From Pseudomonas caspiana (GTDB lineage: Bacteria > Pseudomonadota > Gammaproteobacteria > Pseudomonadales > Pseudomonadaceae), in contig NZ_LOHF01000011.1 in assembly GCF_002158995.1 (NCBI RefSeq), positions 112,015 through 176,014 on the forward strand: DNA of 64,000 nucleotides, in the 5' to 3' direction. A model generated the notes under the pieces. The model did no database searches. It saw nothing but the letters and a program-made list of their open reading frames with translations, and had not been told where the DNA came from. Below, piece after piece: positions 11,567 to 22,638 of the stretch. The position numbers were made by a program, and so were the translations under genes. The number at the start of each line of letters is the position of its first letter. The stretch's first letter is position 1.

Positions 11567-11920
11567 TTGGACAGAGTTTTCATTGAGGGTCTGGAAGTCG
11601 ATACCGTTATCGGTGCTTACGACTGGGAGCGGGGCATTCGTCAGTGCCTGCGTCTGGACCTGAGCTTTGCCTGGGACAATCGGCCGGCTGCTGCTGGGGA
11701 CGACCTGAGCAAGGCACTCGACTACGCCAGTGTATCCACGCGCATTCTGGACTTTGCCGAAAAGGCGCAATTTCAACTGGTAGAGACCTTTGCCGAGCGG
11801 TTGGCGGAAGTGCTCATGCATGAGTTTCAGATTCCCTGGCTGCACTTGAAGCTGACCAAGCCCGGCGCTGTTGCGGCCGCTGCTGGTGTCGGCGTGGAGA
11901 TCGAGCGCGGATGTCGCTGA
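11567..11920 (+). CDS. folB: Dihydroneopterin aldolase FolB
   Basis: I choose the TTG at 11567, which gives 117 residues beginning [20 protein letters not shown]. It is preceded by GGAG at 11555-11558 and fits the usual family length. An upstream in-frame start would add a non-conserved stretch. The enzyme cleaves 7,8-dihydroneopterin to 6-hydroxymethyl-dihydropterin in folate synthesis. The conserved KPGAV segment near the C-terminus is intact. The 3' end overlaps folK by 10 bases, so the two are translationally coupled and act in consecutive steps. Confidence 0.93.
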   Translation: MDRVFIEGLEVDTVIGAYDWERGIRQCLRLDLSFAWDNRPAAAGDDLSKALDYASVSTRILDFAEKAQFQLVETFAERLAEVLMHEFQIPWLHLKLTKPGAVAAAAGVGVEIERGCR

Positions 11921-12435
11921 CACGGGTTTACCTTGGTTTAGGCAGTAACATCGAGCGCGAGAAGCACCTGACCGCGGGGCTGGAAGCGCTGGATGGCTTC
12001 GTCAGTGAAATCGTCTGTTCCCCGGTTTTTGAAAGTCAGCCTGTTGGAATCAAGAGCGGTCTGTTCTTCAATCTGGTGGTAACCGGATTGACTGCGCTGC
12101 CGTTGATGGAGCTGGACCGCCGTCTGAAATTTATCGAAGCCGATAACGGCCGTTATGCCCCTGATCGCAAGGGTCTTCCGCTGGATATCGACGTGCTGCT
12201 GTATGGCGATCAGGTGGGTAGCTTCGACGGTTTGATCCTGCCTCGTGCCGAGATTCTCAAGAACGCTTTCGTGCTGTGGCCGCTCTCGCTGATCGCCCCG
12301 GATCGTGTGCATCCTGAGGCTGGAGTTTCTTTCAAGCAGCTTTGGGCTAATGCGCAGATCAAGCAGCAGCTGTGGCCGGTGGCGTTTGAGTGGCGCGAAA
12401 CACAGCTGACGCCGCAGAGCTTGCTGGATAGCTGA
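11911..12435 (+). CDS. folK: HPPK, 2-amino-4-hydroxy-6-hydroxymethyldihydropteridine diphosphokinase
   Basis: The 174-residue protein pyrophosphorylates the pterin product of FolB. YLGLGSNIEREKHL at the N-terminus and YAPDRKGLPLDIDVLLYGD in the middle are the family signatures. The 5' end overlaps folB. A REP pair follows directly at 12440-12511. Confidence 0.96.
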   Translation: MSLTRVYLGLGSNIEREKHLTAGLEALDGFVSEIVCSPVFESQPVGIKSGLFFNLVVTGLTALPLMELDRRLKFIEADNGRYAPDRKGLPLDIDVLLYGDQVGSFDGLILPRAEILKNAFVLWPLSLIAPDRVHPEAGVSFKQLWANAQIKQQLWPVAFEWRETQLTPQSLLDS

Positions 12436-12439
12436 ATGT

Positions 12440-12511
12440 TGTAGGAGCTGCCGAGGCCGCGAACGCGATGGATCAGGTATATCGTTTTCGCAGCCTTCGG
12501 CAGCCCCTACA
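12440..12511. repeat. REP inverted pair (GTAGGAGCTGCCGA family)
   Basis: Two copies of the TGTAGGAGCTGCCGA-type element, each with the GGCTGCGAA-type follow-on, face each other and could fold into one long hairpin. The pair fills the gap between the convergent folK and cca genes. Related pairs lie at 19378-19454, 37927-38004 and 39243-39320. Confidence 0.85.
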
Positions 12512-12527
12512 GAAGATCAAATCAATC

Positions 12528-13757
12528 TCAACTGTTGTACTGCGCCTTGTAAACCTTCAGCGCATCCAGGCGTTCGCCTTTGAGAGCTTCACCCAGCTCC
12601 TGTCCTTTCAAACCCTTCTCGATCAGCGGCTGTACCGACACCGCTCGCGCCGCTTCAGCCGCGCCACGCAGGTAGTTTGCTTGCGGGTAATCGCGTTGCT
12701 CAAAGCCGTGGCGGCCTCGGGCGTCCATTTCGCAGGCGATGATGAAATCCTCGAAGCGCTGAGGTCGACGATAGACGTCAAAACTGTGCAGCAAGTCGAG
12801 CACTGTCGAAGGCTTCAGCTCTAATGCCCGGTGTCCATGGGTGTGGTACTGGCCAACGAGCAACGCCAACTCCTGACAGTCGCGCGGCACCTTGAAGCGA
12901 GTATTTACTTCCTTGATCAAGCGCAAGCCAGTGTGTTCGTGGGCGATATGTCTCGGCCACTCTTCTTCAGGCGTCAGGCCTTTCCCCAAGTCGTGTAGCA
13001 AACAGGCCCAGCGCACGCTCAGCGGTTGTTGATGGAGGGCCGCCTGTTGCAGAACGCTCAGCACATGCTCGCCGGTGTCGATTTCCGGGTGATGGGCGGG
13101 CGGCTGAGGGACGCCGAACAGTGCGTCCACTTCCGGCATAAGCTCTTTCAGGGCTGCGCAATCACGCAGTACCTTGATGAACACTTGTGGCTGGCTTTCC
13201 ACGAGGGCGCGGGAAATTTCCTTCCAGCTGCGCTCCGGCGTCAGCGCGTCAAGCTCGCCTGATTCGCTGAGCTGGCGCATCAATTCCAGGGTTTCAGGGG
13301 CGATGCTGAAGCCTTCAGGTGCGTAGCGTGCGGCGAAGCGGGCAACGCGCAGTACTCTGAGCGGATCTTCGGCGAAAGCGGGTGAAACGTGGCGTAATAT
13401 CCGCGCTTCAAGGTCGCGCTGACCGCCATAGGGATCGGTCAGGTTGCCTTCCCTGTCTTCGGCGATAGCGTTGATGGTCAGATCCCGACGGATCAGGTCA
13501 TCCTCGAGGGTCACGTCCGGGCTGGCATGAAATACAAATCCGCCGTAGCCGCGTCCGCTTTTACGTTCGGTGCGGGCCAGGGCGTATTCCTCGCCCGTCA
13601 GTGGATGGAGAAAAACCGGGAAGTCTGTACCCACAGGGCGATAGCCCTTGATCAGCATTTCGTCGGTAGTTGCGCCAACAACCACCCAATCGACATCGGT
13701 AACCGGTTTGCCCAGCAGGCGGTCGCGCACGGCGCCACCGACTTTATAGATCTGCAT
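12528..13757 (-). CDS. cca: CCA-adding tRNA nucleotidyltransferase (multifunctional CCA protein)
   Basis: The 409-residue protein starts at ATG 13757 ([16 protein letters not shown]), directly preceded on the minus strand by a GGAGG site. An in-frame start 66 bases upstream adds a non-conserved stretch. It repairs or adds the 3' CCA of tRNAs. The N-terminal nucleotidyltransferase has GGAVRD and [11 protein letters not shown]-terminal HD phosphohydrolase domain ([10 protein letters not shown]) makes it the multifunctional gammaproteobacterial type. Confidence 0.96.
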   Translation of the reverse strand: MQIYKVGGAVRDRLLGKPVTDVDWVVVGATTDEMLIKGYRPVGTDFPVFLHPLTGEEYALARTERKSGRGYGGFVFHASPDVTLEDDLIRRDLTINAIAEDREGNLTDPYGGQRDLEARILRHVSPAFAEDPLRVLRVARFAARYAPEGFSIAPETLELMRQLSESGELDALTPERSWKEISRALVESQPQVFIKVLRDCAALKELMPEVDALFGVPQPPAHHPEIDTGEHVLSVLQQAALHQQPLSVRWACLLHDLGKGLTPEEEWPRHIAHEHTGLRLIKEVNTRFKVPRDCQELALLVGQYHTHGHRALELKPSTVLDLLHSFDVYRRPQRFEDFIIACEMDARGRHGFEQRDYPQANYLRGAAEAARAVSVQPLIEKGLKGQELGEALKGERLDALKVYKAQYNS

Positions 13758-13866
13758 AAAAAACCTCCGTAAGCGCGACAGGATAAACCTTGCATCGCTC
13801 TTGCGGAGGTAAAAACGAATCAATAGTCACGGGGTGTTAAATAAATACCCCCATGACGCCCGCTTG

Positions 13867-15429
13867 CTAGAGATGCACTACCGCCAAATCGAGCCGGGGA
13901 TATTCACTGTCAGCATGTTCGCCTTTGGGCGGGACATGATGAGTTTTCATGACCTGGTCACCTTGCAGGGTTTCCAGATGGATATCAAAGCCCCAAAGCC
14001 GGTGCAGATGTTTAAGTACCTCATCGGTAGATTCACCCAGCGGCTTGCGGTCGTGCTGTTGATGGCGAAGGGTGAGTGAGCGGTCGCCGCGGCGGTCGAT
14101 GCTGTAAATCTGCACGTTGGGTTCGCGATTGCCCAGGTTGTACTGTGCGGCAAGGGTTTCACGAATGATCCGGTAGCCCGGTTCGTCATGTATTGCAGGC
14201 ACCAGCAAGTCGTCCTTCTGATCGTCGTCCATGATGCTGAACAGTTTCAGATCACGGATTACCTTGGGTGACAGGTACTGCAGAATAAAGCTCTCGTCCT
14301 TGAAACTGCTCATGGCGAACTTCACTGCCGTGAGCCAGTCTGTGCCAGCAATCTCGGGGAACCAGCGGTAATCTTCCTCGGTAGGCTCCTCGCACATACG
14401 GCGTATGTCGCGGTACATGGCAAACCCCAGCGTGTAGGGGTTGATGCCGCTGTAGTAAGGGCTGTCGAAACCCGGCTGATAGATGACGCTGGTATGTGAG
14501 GTCAGGAACTCCATCATGAAGCCGTCGGTGACCAGGCCTTCGTCATACAGGTCGTTCATCAACGTGTAGTGCCAGAACGTCGCCCAGCCTTCGTTCATGA
14601 CCTGAGTCTGGCGCTGCGGGTAGAAGTACTGCGCAATCTTGCGCACGATGCGTACGATTTCACGCTGCCATGGCTCCAGCAGCGGTGCGTGTTTTTCGAT
14701 GAAGTACAGGATGTTTTCCTGCGGTTCGGCGGGGAAGCGAGCGTTGTCCTCTTTACTGTTCTTGTCGGCGTTTTTAGGAATAGTGCGCCACAGATCATTG
14801 ATCTGTTTCTGTAAGTGCTCTTCCCGATCTTTCTGACGACGGCGTTCCTCTTCGGCAGAGATCGGGTAAGGGCGCTTGTAGCGATCCACGCCGTAGTTCA
14901 TCAGCGCGTGGCAGGAGTCGAGCAGGTCTTCGACCGCGTCGATGCCGTGGCGCTCTTCGCATTGCATGATGTACTGCTTGGCAAACACCAGGTAATCGAT
15001 GATCGAGCTGGCGTCGGTCCAGGTCCTGAACAGGTAGTTACCCTTGAAGAAACTGTTGTGCCCATAGCAAGCGTGGGCCACTACCAGTGCCTGCATGCAG
15101 ATGGTGTTCTCTTCCATCAGGTAAGCGATACACGGGTCAGAGTTGATGACGATTTCGTAGGCCAGACCCATCTGTCCCCGAGAGTAGGATTTCTCTGTGC
15201 TCAGAAAGTGTTTGCCGTAGGACCAGTGGTGATAGCCCAAGGGCATACCCACTGAAGCATAGGCATCCATCATCTGTTCAGCCGTGATGACTTCAATCTG
15301 GTTGGGATAGGTATCCAGGGCATAGCGCTCCGCGATGCGGCTGATTTCGCGGTCGTAAGCCTGGATAAGTTCGAACGTCCACTCTGAGCCCGTGGACAGG
15401 GGTTGGCGCTTCTGCTCTCTAGCGGTCAT
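13867..15429 (-). CDS. SpoVR family protein
   Basis: The 520-residue protein belongs to the SpoVR/YcgB family, with conserved segments [35 protein letters not shown] and [20 protein letters not shown]. The family is widespread and stress-associated, with no proven enzymatic role. The His/Glu-rich [10 protein letters not shown] segment could bind metal. Its start overlaps the YeaH stop by 4 bases, consistent with the conserved prkA-yeaH-spoVR cluster. A weak GC/A+T hairpin at about 13833-13855 follows the stop. Confidence 0.95.
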   Translation of the reverse strand: MTAREQKRQPLSTGSEWTFELIQAYDREISRIAERYALDTYPNQIEVITAEQMMDAYASVGMPLGYHHWSYGKHFLSTEKSYSRGQMGLAYEIVINSDPCIAYLMEENTICMQALVVAHACYGHNSFFKGNYLFRTWTDASSIIDYLVFAKQYIMQCEERHGIDAVEDLLDSCHALMNYGVDRYKRPYPISAEEERRRQKDREEHLQKQINDLWRTIPKNADKNSKEDNARFPAEPQENILYFIEKHAPLLEPWQREIVRIVRKIAQYFYPQRQTQVMNEGWATFWHYTLMNDLYDEGLVTDGFMMEFLTSHTSVIYQPGFDSPYYSGINPYTLGFAMYRDIRRMCEEPTEEDYRWFPEIAGTDWLTAVKFAMSSFKDESFILQYLSPKVIRDLKLFSIMDDDQKDDLLVPAIHDEPGYRIIRETLAAQYNLGNREPNVQIYSIDRRGDRSLTLRHQQHDRKPLGESTDEVLKHLHRLWGFDIHLETLQGDQVMKTHHVPPKGEHADSEYPRLDLAVVHL

Positions 15430-16697
15430 GTCACTAACCTGCGCTGGAAGAGTTCACGGAATACCGGATAGATATCACCGGCAGAGACCAGCTGCTGCTG
15501 GGCAAACGTGTCGGCGAACGCTTCACCGATCCGCTCATATTCGAACCACAAGGCCTGATGTTCACGTGGTGTGATTTCCACGTACGTGTAGTACTGCACA
15601 AACGGCATGATCTGCTTGATCAGGATGTCGCGGCAAATGGGCGAGTCGTCGTTCCAGTTGTCGCCGTCGGATGCCTGAGCAGCGTAGATATTCCACTCGT
15701 TGGTGGGATAACGCTCCGCCATGATTTCCTGCATCAGCTTGAGGGCGCTGGATACGATGGTGCCGCCGGTTTCCCGCGAATAGAAGAACTCTTCTTCGTC
15801 GACTTCCCGGGCGCTGGTGTGATGGCGGATGAACACAACTTCGATCTTGTCGTAGTTACGTTTGAGGAACAGGTACAACAGGATGAAGAAGCGTTTGGCG
15901 ATATCTTTGGTCGCCTGTGTCATGGAGCCGGAGACGTCCATCAGGCAGAACATCACCGCTTTGGAGCTGGGGTTGGGTTGTTTGACCAGCAGGTTGTACT
16001 TGAGGTCGAAGGTGTCCAGATACGGCACGCGCCGGATACGGGCCTTCAGGCGATCGATCTCGACTTCAAGCTCCTGAATGTCGCCGAAGTTGTCGGGCTC
16101 TTCACGCTTGAGTCGATCAAGTTCGCTGATCGCCTCTTTGAGTTTGGCCCGGCTGCTGCCGGACAGGGCAATGCGACGCGCGTGAGCGGAACGCAGAGTG
16201 CGGATGATATTGATGCGCGAGGGGTTGCCCTCGTTGCTGATCCCGGCGCGCACTGTCTTGAATGTATCGGTGCCGGTCAGATTGCGTTTGACCAGGTTGG
16301 GCAGTTCGAGGTCTTCGAACATGAATTCCAGAAACTCTTCCTGAGTAATCTGAAAAACGAACTCATCCATGCCTTCGCCGGAGTTACTGGCTTTGCCCGG
16401 CCCTTTTCCTCCACCGCCACCTTGCGGGCGCGCAATGTGCTCACCTGAGGTGAATTCCTTGTTACCAGGGTGAACCACGGTCTGCTTGCCGCCACGACCG
16501 TGATGAAGCACCGGTTCGTCGATGTCGCGACCGGGAATGCTGATTTGCTCGCCATGTTCCATATCGGTGATGGAGCGGCGGCTGACGGCTTCTTCGACTG
16601 CTTTTTTGATGTGGTCACGGTAACGCCGCAAAAAACGCTGGCGGTTTACCGTGCTCTTGTTCTTGCCATTGAGACGTCGGTCGATCACATAGCTCAT
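15426..16697 (-). CDS. YeaH/YhbH family protein (DUF444, von Willebrand A-like)
   Basis: The 423-residue protein starts at ATG 16697 ([15 protein letters not shown]). An in-frame start 45 bases upstream lies in the repeat-rich spacer and is not conserved. The DUF444/YeaH family carries a von Willebrand A-like domain, here with the MIDAS-like [19 protein letters not shown], and a Gly-rich linker ([15 protein letters not shown]). It acts with the PrkA/YeaG kinase in the nutrient-stress response of enterobacteria. It is encoded between prkA and spoVR. Confidence 0.94.
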   Translation of the reverse strand: MSYVIDRRLNGKNKSTVNRQRFLRRYRDHIKKAVEEAVSRRSITDMEHGEQISIPGRDIDEPVLHHGRGGKQTVVHPGNKEFTSGEHIARPQGGGGGKGPGKASNSGEGMDEFVFQITQEEFLEFMFEDLELPNLVKRNLTGTDTFKTVRAGISNEGNPSRINIIRTLRSAHARRIALSGSSRAKLKEAISELDRLKREEPDNFGDIQELEVEIDRLKARIRRVPYLDTFDLKYNLLVKQPNPSSKAVMFCLMDVSGSMTQATKDIAKRFFILLYLFLKRNYDKIEVVFIRHHTSAREVDEEEFFYSRETGGTIVSSALKLMQEIMAERYPTNEWNIYAAQASDGDNWNDDSPICRDILIKQIMPFVQYYTYVEITPREHQALWFEYERIGEAFADTFAQQQLVSAGDIYPVFRELFQRRLVT

Positions 16698-16710
16698 CTG
16701 GAGCCCTCCG

Positions 16711-16810
16711 GGCAGCTTCAAGTTATGAGCTGCAAGCTGCAAGTAGAAGCAATCCCGGATATCAGGTTCACACGCCTCTGTCTTGCAGCCTGTAGCTTGA
16801 CGCTTGTGGC
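16711..16810. repeat. Inverted repeat of the AGCTTCAAG/CTGCAAGCTG family
   Basis: The 117-base gap between yeaH and prkA contains GCAGCTTCAAG...GCTGCAAGCTGCAAG and, inverted, CTTGCAGCCTGTAGCTTG...GTGGCTGC. A related inverted repeat lies at 59465-59530. Both sit in short intergenic gaps and could form a transcript hairpin. Confidence 0.65.
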
Positions 16811-16814
16811 TGCT

Positions 16815-18737
16815 CTACTGCGACTTCCGGACCCGTAGGTACCATTCGGAAAGAAGCCGTACCTGTTTGTCGGTGTAGCCCCGCTCGACCATTCTGGTAA
16901 CGAAGTCGTTATGTTTCTGTTGATCCTCCTTGCTGGCTTTCGCGTTGAAGCTGATAACCGGAAGCAGGTCCTCGGTGTTGGAGAACATTTTCTTCTCGAT
17001 GACTACACGCAGCTTCTCGTAGCTGAGCCAGGTTGGGTTTTTGCCGTTGTTGTTGGCGCGGGCACGCAATACGAAGTTCACGATCTCGTTACGGAAATCC
17101 TTCGGATTGCTGATGCCTGCTGGCTTCTCGATTTTTTCCAGTTCTTCGTTCAGGGCTACCCGATTGAGGATCTCTCCTGTTTCCGGATCGCGATACTCCT
17201 GATCCTGAATCCAGAAGTCCGCGTACAGCACGTAGCGGTCAAAGATGTTTTGTCCGTATTCGCTGTAGGACTCCAGGTACGCGGTCTGGATTTCCTTACC
17301 GATGAACTCGATGTAGCGCGGTGCCAGGTATTCCTTGATGAAGCGCAGATAGCGCTCGCGGGTTTCAGCCTGGAATTGCTCTTGCTCAATCTGCTGCTCC
17401 AGCACGTAGAGCAAGTGCACCGGGTTGGCGGCGACCTCATGGGGGTCGAAGTTGAACACCTTGGAGAGGATCTTGAACGCAAAGCGCGTGGACAAGCCGT
17501 TCATGCCTTCGTCGACGCCTGCGCTGTCGCGGTACTCCTGAATCGACTTGGCCTTTGGATCGGTATCCTTGAGGTTCTCTCCGTCATACACACGCATCTT
17601 GGAATAGATGTTGGAGTTGTCCGGCTCCTTGAGGCGCGACAGGGTGGTGAACTGCGCCAGCATTTTCAGTGTGTCGGGCGCGCAATGGGCTTTGGACAGC
17701 GAGCTGTTGAACAGAAGCTTGTCGTAAATCTTGATCTCATCGCTCACACGCAGGCAGTACGGCACCTTGACGATGTAGATCCGGTCGATAAAGGCTTCGT
17801 TGTTCTTGTTGTTGCGGAAGCTGTGCCATTCCGATTCGTTGGAGTGGGCCAGCAGAATGCCGGTAAACGGAATCGCGCCCAGGCCTTCGGTACTGTTGTA
17901 GTTACCTTCCTGGGTGGCGGTGAGCAGGGGGTGAAGCACCTTGATCGGCGCTTTGAACATTTCGACGAATTCCATCAGGCCCTGGTTGGCCCGGCACAGC
18001 GCGCCAGAGTAGCTGTAAGCGTCGGCGTCGTTCTGTGGGTACTCCTCAAGTTTGCGGATATCGACTTTACCCACCAGAGCGGAAATGTCCTGGTTGTTCT
18101 CGTCGCCAGGCTCGGTTTTGGCTACGGCGATCTGGTTGAGAATCGATGGATAGAGTTTGACCACTTTGAACTGGCTGATGTCGCCCCCGAACTCAGCCAG
18201 ACGTTTGGTCGCCCATGGCGACATGATGGTGCTCAGATAGCGACGCGGGATGCCAAAGTCTTCTTCGAGAATCGCACCGTCTTCGGTTGCATTGAACAGC
18301 CCGAGCGGAGATTCGAAGACCGGCGAGCCCTTGATCGCGTAGAACGGGACTTTTTCGATCAGTTGTTTGAGTTTTTCAGCCAGCGATGACTTACCGCCAC
18401 CCACCGGGCCGAGCAGATAAAGGATCTGTTTCTTCTCTTCCAGGCCCTGAGCGGCATGGCGGAAGTACGAGACGATCTGGTCAATGCACTCTTCCATCCC
18501 ATGGAAGTCGGCAAAGGCCGGGTAACGGCGGATAACCTTGTTGGAAAAGATCCTCGATAGCCTGGAGTTGGTCGAGGTATCAACCAACTCTGGCTCGCCG
18601 ATAGCAAGCAACAGTCTTTCTGCCGCAGACGCATAGGCGCTGCGATCCTGCTTACAGAGCTCTAGATACTCCTGTAAGGAGAGCTCCTCCTGCCGTGTCG
18701 ATTCAAAGCGTTGTTGGAAGTGGCTAAAGATACTCAT
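16815..18737 (-). CDS. PrkA family serine protein kinase (YeaG)
   Basis: The 640-residue protein starts at ATG 18737 (MSIFSHFQQRFESTRQEE), with GAGGTGA just upstream on the minus strand. The N-terminal AAA-like PrkA domain carries the P-loop LGPVGGGKSSLAEKL. A C-terminal kinase-like domain follows. It heads the prkA-yeaH-spoVR cluster. In enterobacteria the orthologue YeaG responds to nutrient limitation and is RpoS-dependent. The same control here is only inferred. Confidence 0.95.
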   Translation of the reverse strand: MSIFSHFQQRFESTRQEELSLQEYLELCKQDRSAYASAAERLLLAIGEPELVDTSTNSRLSRIFSNKVIRRYPAFADFHGMEECIDQIVSYFRHAAQGLEEKKQILYLLGPVGGGKSSLAEKLKQLIEKVPFYAIKGSPVFESPLGLFNATEDGAILEEDFGIPRRYLSTIMSPWATKRLAEFGGDISQFKVVKLYPSILNQIAVAKTEPGDENNQDISALVGKVDIRKLEEYPQNDADAYSYSGALCRANQGLMEFVEMFKAPIKVLHPLLTATQEGNYNSTEGLGAIPFTGILLAHSNESEWHSFRNNKNNEAFIDRIYIVKVPYCLRVSDEIKIYDKLLFNSSLSKAHCAPDTLKMLAQFTTLSRLKEPDNSNIYSKMRVYDGENLKDTDPKAKSIQEYRDSAGVDEGMNGLSTRFAFKILSKVFNFDPHEVAANPVHLLYVLEQQIEQEQFQAETRERYLRFIKEYLAPRYIEFIGKEIQTAYLESYSEYGQNIFDRYVLYADFWIQDQEYRDPETGEILNRVALNEELEKIEKPAGISNPKDFRNEIVNFVLRARANNNGKNPTWLSYEKLRVVIEKKMFSNTEDLLPVISFNAKASKEDQQKHNDFVTRMVERGYTDKQVRLLSEWYLRVRKSQ

Positions 18738-19023
18738 GACGTCACCTCGCTCGATACGTAGAGCCGGCGGCGGATCGTCAGTCGATGTTGGCAGCAGCTG
18801 AGGATCCAGATGCCGTTTACCCCCCAAACACCATAAAAGTAACTACCGATGACCCACGCGCCGGTGTACCGGCTCTCCCCTGATTACGGATGGCCTGAGG
18901 CTAAGGATAGTTCGGAATCGGAAAGATAAAGAAGGGATGAGCAGAAAGACTGGCTGACCGTCTGTCAGTTAGGCCGCGAACCCGCGCAGGACGCGGGATC
19001 AACTGAAATAAAAAATTTTTCTG

Positions 19024-19344
19024 TCAGCCTTGGGCTGTTTCGCTCGGAAAGGTGCTGCGCCACAGCTCAAAACCACCGTCCATGCTGTAAACGTCTGAGA
19101 AACCCTGGTTCACCAGATAGGCAGCAGCGCTCTGGCTGGAGTTGCCGTGGTAGCAGACCACCACGACGGGTTTATCCAGATCTGCATTGCGAATGAAGTC
19201 GGCAATGGAATGGTTATCCAGATGCTGGGAGTCGGGGATGTGGTTACCTGCGAAAGCTTGTGGATCGCGAACGTCCACCAGCACTGCACCTTGCTCGCGC
19301 AGAGCTTGAGCCTGTTCTGGCGGGATGCGTTTGAATTCGGTCAT
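19024..19344 (-). CDS. glpE: Thiosulfate sulfurtransferase GlpE (rhodanese)
   Basis: The 106-residue single-domain rhodanese starts at ATG 19344, with AAGGAG upstream. The active-site loop [15 protein letters not shown] places the catalytic Cys at residue 64. It transfers sulfane sulfur from thiosulfate to thiol acceptors. It is the last gene of the long minus-strand run that starts at lptD, separated from apaH by a REP pair. The 286-base gap on the other side (18738-19023) carries a CCCGCG/CGCGGG hairpin at 18981-18997 and nothing else recognisable. Confidence 0.95.
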   Translation of the reverse strand: MTEFKRIPPEQAQALREQGAVLVDVRDPQAFAGNHIPDSQHLDNHSIADFIRNADLDKPVVVVCYHGNSSQSAAAYLVNQGFSDVYSMDGGFELWRSTFPSETAQG

Positions 19345-19377
19345 GGTTGGCTCCTTTGAAGGTTGTCTGGGGGCTGA

Positions 19378-19454
19378 TTCTGCAGGCGCTGTCGAAGGCT
19401 GGGAATGGGGGTGTGCAGATATGCCGCTTTCGCAGCCTTCAGCGGCTCCTACAG
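19378..19454. repeat. REP pair, one arm degenerate
   Basis: Between apaH and glpE a well-kept arm (CGCAGCCTTCAGCGGCTCCTACA) faces a worn arm (TGCAGGCGCTGTCGAAGGCT). It belongs to the same family as the pairs at 12440, 37927 and 39243. Confidence 0.7.
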
Positions 19455-19469
19455 TTAGTTGCATTAAGT

Positions 19470-20351
19470 TTAGCGCCTGATCACGCCCGTCGGGTCATGC
19501 AGAATGGTCCGGGTCGCCCCGGATTCGGCATTGCCGTGATCATCGCAGTCGCAAAGATACCGCTCCAGGGTATCGACGTTAAGCATCGTCATCGCCGAGC
19601 CCCATACACAGCCGGTGTCCAGGGCGTAAACATTGGGCTCATCGCAACGGCCCTCCAGCGCGGCCCAGTGACCGAAGATGATTTTCACATCGCGTGTCCT
19701 GCGGTCCTGATGCTTGAACCATGGTGCATAGCCGGGCAGGGCGGTCTCGACGCCTTCCTTGCCTTTGAGGTCCAGCTTGCCGTCGCTGGTGCAGAATCGC
19801 ATGCGGGTGAAATAATTGGTGATGACCCGCAGTCGGGCAACGCCATGCAGGTCGCTGTCCCACTTGTTTGGCTCGTTGCCATACATTCCGTCAAGGAAAG
19901 GCTGATAGAGGGCATCATCGAGCAAAGCAGCTTCAACCTCAGCGGCGAGCTTTAGGGCTTTCTTCAATGACCACTGTGGAGGGATCCCTGCGTGGGCCAT
20001 TGCAACGTTGCGCTCGGCATCGTAGTGCAGCAGTTTCTGCTGACGCACCCATTGCAGCAGATCGTCGCGATCAGGTGCCTGGAGAATGTCGCGCAGGGTA
20101 TCGCCTTTCTTCAGGCGCTCGATACTGCGTGAAGCAGCGAGCATATGCAGATCGTGGTTGCCGAGCACGCAGGTGACTGAGTCGCGGATGCTGTACAGAA
20201 AGCGCAGGGTTTCCAGTGACTGAGGCCCGCGGTTGACCAGATCGCCCACCAGCCATAGACGATCCCTGGCCGGGTCGAAATTCACATGTTCCAGCAGGCA
20301 TTGCAGCGGTTCGAGGCAACCTTGCAGGTCACCAACGGCATATACCGCCAT
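19470..20351 (-). CDS. apaH: Symmetrical diadenosine tetraphosphatase ApaH
   Basis: The 293-residue metallophosphatase hydrolyses Ap4A and related nucleotides to two ADP. The phosphoesterase motifs [18 protein letters not shown] and LGNHDLH are intact. Its ATG overlaps the apaG stop by one base (TGATG), which indicates translational coupling. The apaG-apaH order next to ksgA-pdxA-surA-lptD is the classical gammaproteobacterial arrangement. Confidence 0.98.
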   Translation of the reverse strand: MAVYAVGDLQGCLEPLQCLLEHVNFDPARDRLWLVGDLVNRGPQSLETLRFLYSIRDSVTCVLGNHDLHMLAASRSIERLKKGDTLRDILQAPDRDDLLQWVRQQKLLHYDAERNVAMAHAGIPPQWSLKKALKLAAEVEAALLDDALYQPFLDGMYGNEPNKWDSDLHGVARLRVITNYFTRMRFCTSDGKLDLKGKEGVETALPGYAPWFKHQDRRTRDVKIIFGHWAALEGRCDEPNVYALDTGCVWGSAMTMLNVDTLERYLCDCDDHGNAESGATRTILHDPTGVIRR

Positions 20352-20731
20352 CAGTGAAGAGACCCTGGTACCGCTAGGCGAAACGGTGCGATGACCGCAT
20401 CAAAGCGTTTGCCGTCGTCAGCGAGCATTTGATACGTGCCCTGCATGTTGCCGACTTTGGTCGTCATGACGGTGCCGCTGCTGTAGGTATGGCTCTTACC
20501 TGCATCAATCAACGGCTGTTGCCCTACAACGCCCTCGCCGCGGACTTCTTCGACGTGGCCATCGCCATCGGTGATGACCCAGTGTCGGGACATCAGTTTG
20601 GCAGGGAGATCGCCACTGTTGTGCACGGTGACGGTGTAGGCAAAGGCAAAGCGATTCTGTTCGGGTTGTGACTGCTCTGCCAGGAAGCGGGTGACGACAC
20701 TGACGTCGACCTGGTATCGGGGATCGGGCAT
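20351..20731 (-). CDS. apaG: ApaG (CO2+/Mg2+ efflux-associated protein family)
   Basis: The 126-residue protein has the fibronectin-III-like ApaG domain: [40 protein letters not shown] and the C-terminal [15 protein letters not shown]. The exact biochemical role is unresolved. Its stop overlaps the apaH start. The gap to ksgA is 114 bases and holds no gene. Confidence 0.96.
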   Translation of the reverse strand: MPDPRYQVDVSVVTRFLAEQSQPEQNRFAFAYTVTVHNSGDLPAKLMSRHWVITDGDGHVEEVRGEGVVGQQPLIDAGKSHTYSSGTVMTTKVGNMQGTYQMLADDGKRFDAVIAPFRLAVPGSLH

Positions 20732-20845
20732 GCGTTAGGCCTTGGAAGCGGATGCGGATAAAATCGGAAAGCCGGTGGAATCAGTCTAGGACATGTAAAC
20801 GATAAATGACCAATCGGACTTTGATCATCTACATGCCCTGCAAGC

Positions 20846-21652
20846 TTAGGCCTGGTCCGGTTTCTCGCTGAGCTTGTCCGCAAGGCGAACGAACGCGGCC
20901 AGATCCAGTTGCTCGGGGCGCAAGCTGCCATCGACGCCAGCGGCGGTAATTTCATCGCTGCTGAGCAGCAGCTTGAGTGTGTTACGCAGTGTCTTGCGGC
21001 GCTGGTTGAACGCTTCACGCACTACGCGCTCAAGCAGGCGGTGATCCTTGGCCGGGTGCGGCAGTGTTTCATGAGGCACCAGGCGAACAATCGCCGAGTC
21101 GACTTTAGGCGGGGGGTTGAAAGCGCCCGGACCGACATTGAACAGATGCTCTACCCGGCAGTGGTACTGAACCATGATCGAAAGGCGACCGTAGTCACCG
21201 CCACCAGGCACCGCAGCCATCCGCTCAACTACTTCCTTCTGCAACATGAAGTGCATGTCACGAATCAGGTTCGCGTTGTGCAGCAGGTGGAAAATCAATG
21301 GCGTGGAGATGTTGTATGGCAGGTTACCGACCACGCGCAGGCTGTTGGCCGGCGCGTTGAGGCTGGTGAAGTCGAACTTCAGTGCATCGCCCTGATGCAG
21401 GTTGAAGTTGGGCTTGTTGCCAAACTGGTGGATCAGGATCGGGATCAGGTCTTTGTCCAGTTCCACGACGTCCAGTTGTGCGCCGCTGCCGAGCAGGCCC
21501 TGAGTCAGGGCTCCCTGCCCAGGCCCGATCTCAAGGAGGCGATCTTCCGGGCGAGCACGGATGGCTCGCAGGATCTTGTCGATCACACCCGCATCATGCA
21601 GAAAGTTTTGTCCGAAGCGCTTGCGCGCCTTGTGTTGGAATTGCTCGGTCAT
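20846..21652 (-). CDS. rsmA: 16S rRNA (adenine1518/1519-N6)-dimethyltransferase
   Basis: The 268-residue enzyme (KsgA) dimethylates two adjacent adenines in helix 45 of 16S rRNA during 30S maturation. [18 protein letters not shown], the SAM-binding [11 protein letters not shown] and the catalytic [15 protein letters not shown] are visible. The start overlaps the pdxA stop by 4 bases (ATGA), so the two are coupled. Confidence 0.98.
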   Translation of the reverse strand: MTEQFQHKARKRFGQNFLHDAGVIDKILRAIRARPEDRLLEIGPGQGALTQGLLGSGAQLDVVELDKDLIPILIHQFGNKPNFNLHQGDALKFDFTSLNAPANSLRVVGNLPYNISTPLIFHLLHNANLIRDMHFMLQKEVVERMAAVPGGGDYGRLSIMVQYHCRVEHLFNVGPGAFNPPPKVDSAIVRLVPHETLPHPAKDHRLLERVVREAFNQRRKTLRNTLKLLLSSDEITAAGVDGSLRPEQLDLAAFVRLADKLSEKPDQA

Positions 21653-22638
21653 GAATGAGTCTCGGCCATCTGGTAGGCGGTTTCCAGAGCGACTCGCAGA
21701 CTGCCAGTGTCGATGTTGCCGGTACCTGCCAGATCCAGCGCAGTGCCGTGATCGACAGAAGTACGAACAATCGGCAGGCCGAGGGTCACATTGACGGCAG
21801 CGCCGAAGCCTTTGTATTTGAGTACAGGCAAGCCTTGGTCGTGGTACATCGCCAGCACTGCGTCGCAGTGCTCCAGATATTTGGGGGTAAATAGAGTGTC
21901 GGCTGGCAGTGGCCCGCGTAGATCCAGGCCCTCGCTGCGCAGACGCTCCAAAGCAGGTTCAATGATGTCGATTTCTTCGCGCCCCAGATGCCCGCTTTCG
22001 CCTGCATGGGGGTTTAGCCCGCAGACCAGAATGCGCGGACGGGCAATGCCGAACTTGTGTACCAGATCCGCGTGCAGGATGCGTGTCACGCGCTCCAGGC
22101 GTTCAGCGGTAATGGCGTCGGCTACTTCGCGCAGTGGAAGGTGAGTGGTGACCAGTGCAACACGCAGATTGCCGGTCGCCAGCATCATCACCACTTGCTC
22201 GGTCTCGGTCAGTTCAGCAAGAAACTCGGTATGGCCTGAAAAGGCGATGCCGCTTTCGTTGATCACGCCTTTGTGCACCGGGGCGGTGATCATCCCGGCG
22301 AAGAGGCCGTCCATGCAGCCTTGGCCCGCGCGGGTCAGGGTTTGCAGGACGAACGCGCCATTGGCTTTGTTCAGTTGACCTGCGATCACCGGTTCCTGCA
22401 GTGGCGTATCCCAGACGTAAAGGCTGCCAGCGGGAGCTGCTGTGTCCGGGAACGCATCTGGCGTTACGTTGATCAGATCAACAGCCACGCCTAACTGCGT
22501 GGCCCGCTCGGAGAGCAGGTCACGGTTGGTGATTGCAATAAGGGGGTATGGCTGAGGCTGCGTGGCGAGCAGCAGGCAAAGGTCGGGACCAATGCCGGCC
22601 GGCTCGCCGGGTGTCAGTGCAAAACGCTTGGGTTTCAC
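21649..22638 (-). CDS. pdxA: 4-hydroxythreonine-4-phosphate dehydrogenase PdxA
   Basis: The 329-residue NAD-dependent enzyme acts in pyridoxal phosphate synthesis. [13 protein letters not shown] at the N-terminus, [25 protein letters not shown] and the metal-binding [13 protein letters not shown] are present. It overlaps surA upstream and ksgA downstream by 4 bases each, as in other gammaproteobacteria. Confidence 0.98.
   Translation of the reverse strand: MKPKRFALTPGEPAGIGPDLCLLLATQPQPYPLIAITNRDLLSERATQLGVAVDLINVTPDAFPDTAAPAGSLYVWDTPLQEPVIAGQLNKANGAFVLQTLTRAGQGCMDGLFAGMITAPVHKGVINESGIAFSGHTEFLAELTETEQVVMMLATGNLRVALVTTHLPLREVADAITAERLERVTRILHADLVHKFGIARPRILVCGLNPHAGESGHLGREEIDIIEPALERLRSEGLDLRGPLPADTLFTPKYLEHCDAVLAMYHDQGLPVLKYKGFGAAVNVTLGLPIVRTSVDHGTALDLAGTGNIDTGSLRVALETAYQMAETHS

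Noticed and set aside
12440..12511. Reading the repeated palindromes as CRISPR repeats or tRNA-like elements
   Set aside because: They occur as isolated inverted pairs at scattered gene ends, not as regularly spaced direct repeats.
16911..18389. Plus-strand open frame of 492 codons opposite prkA
   Set aside because: It is a mirror of the PrkA kinase gene and encodes no recognisable domain.
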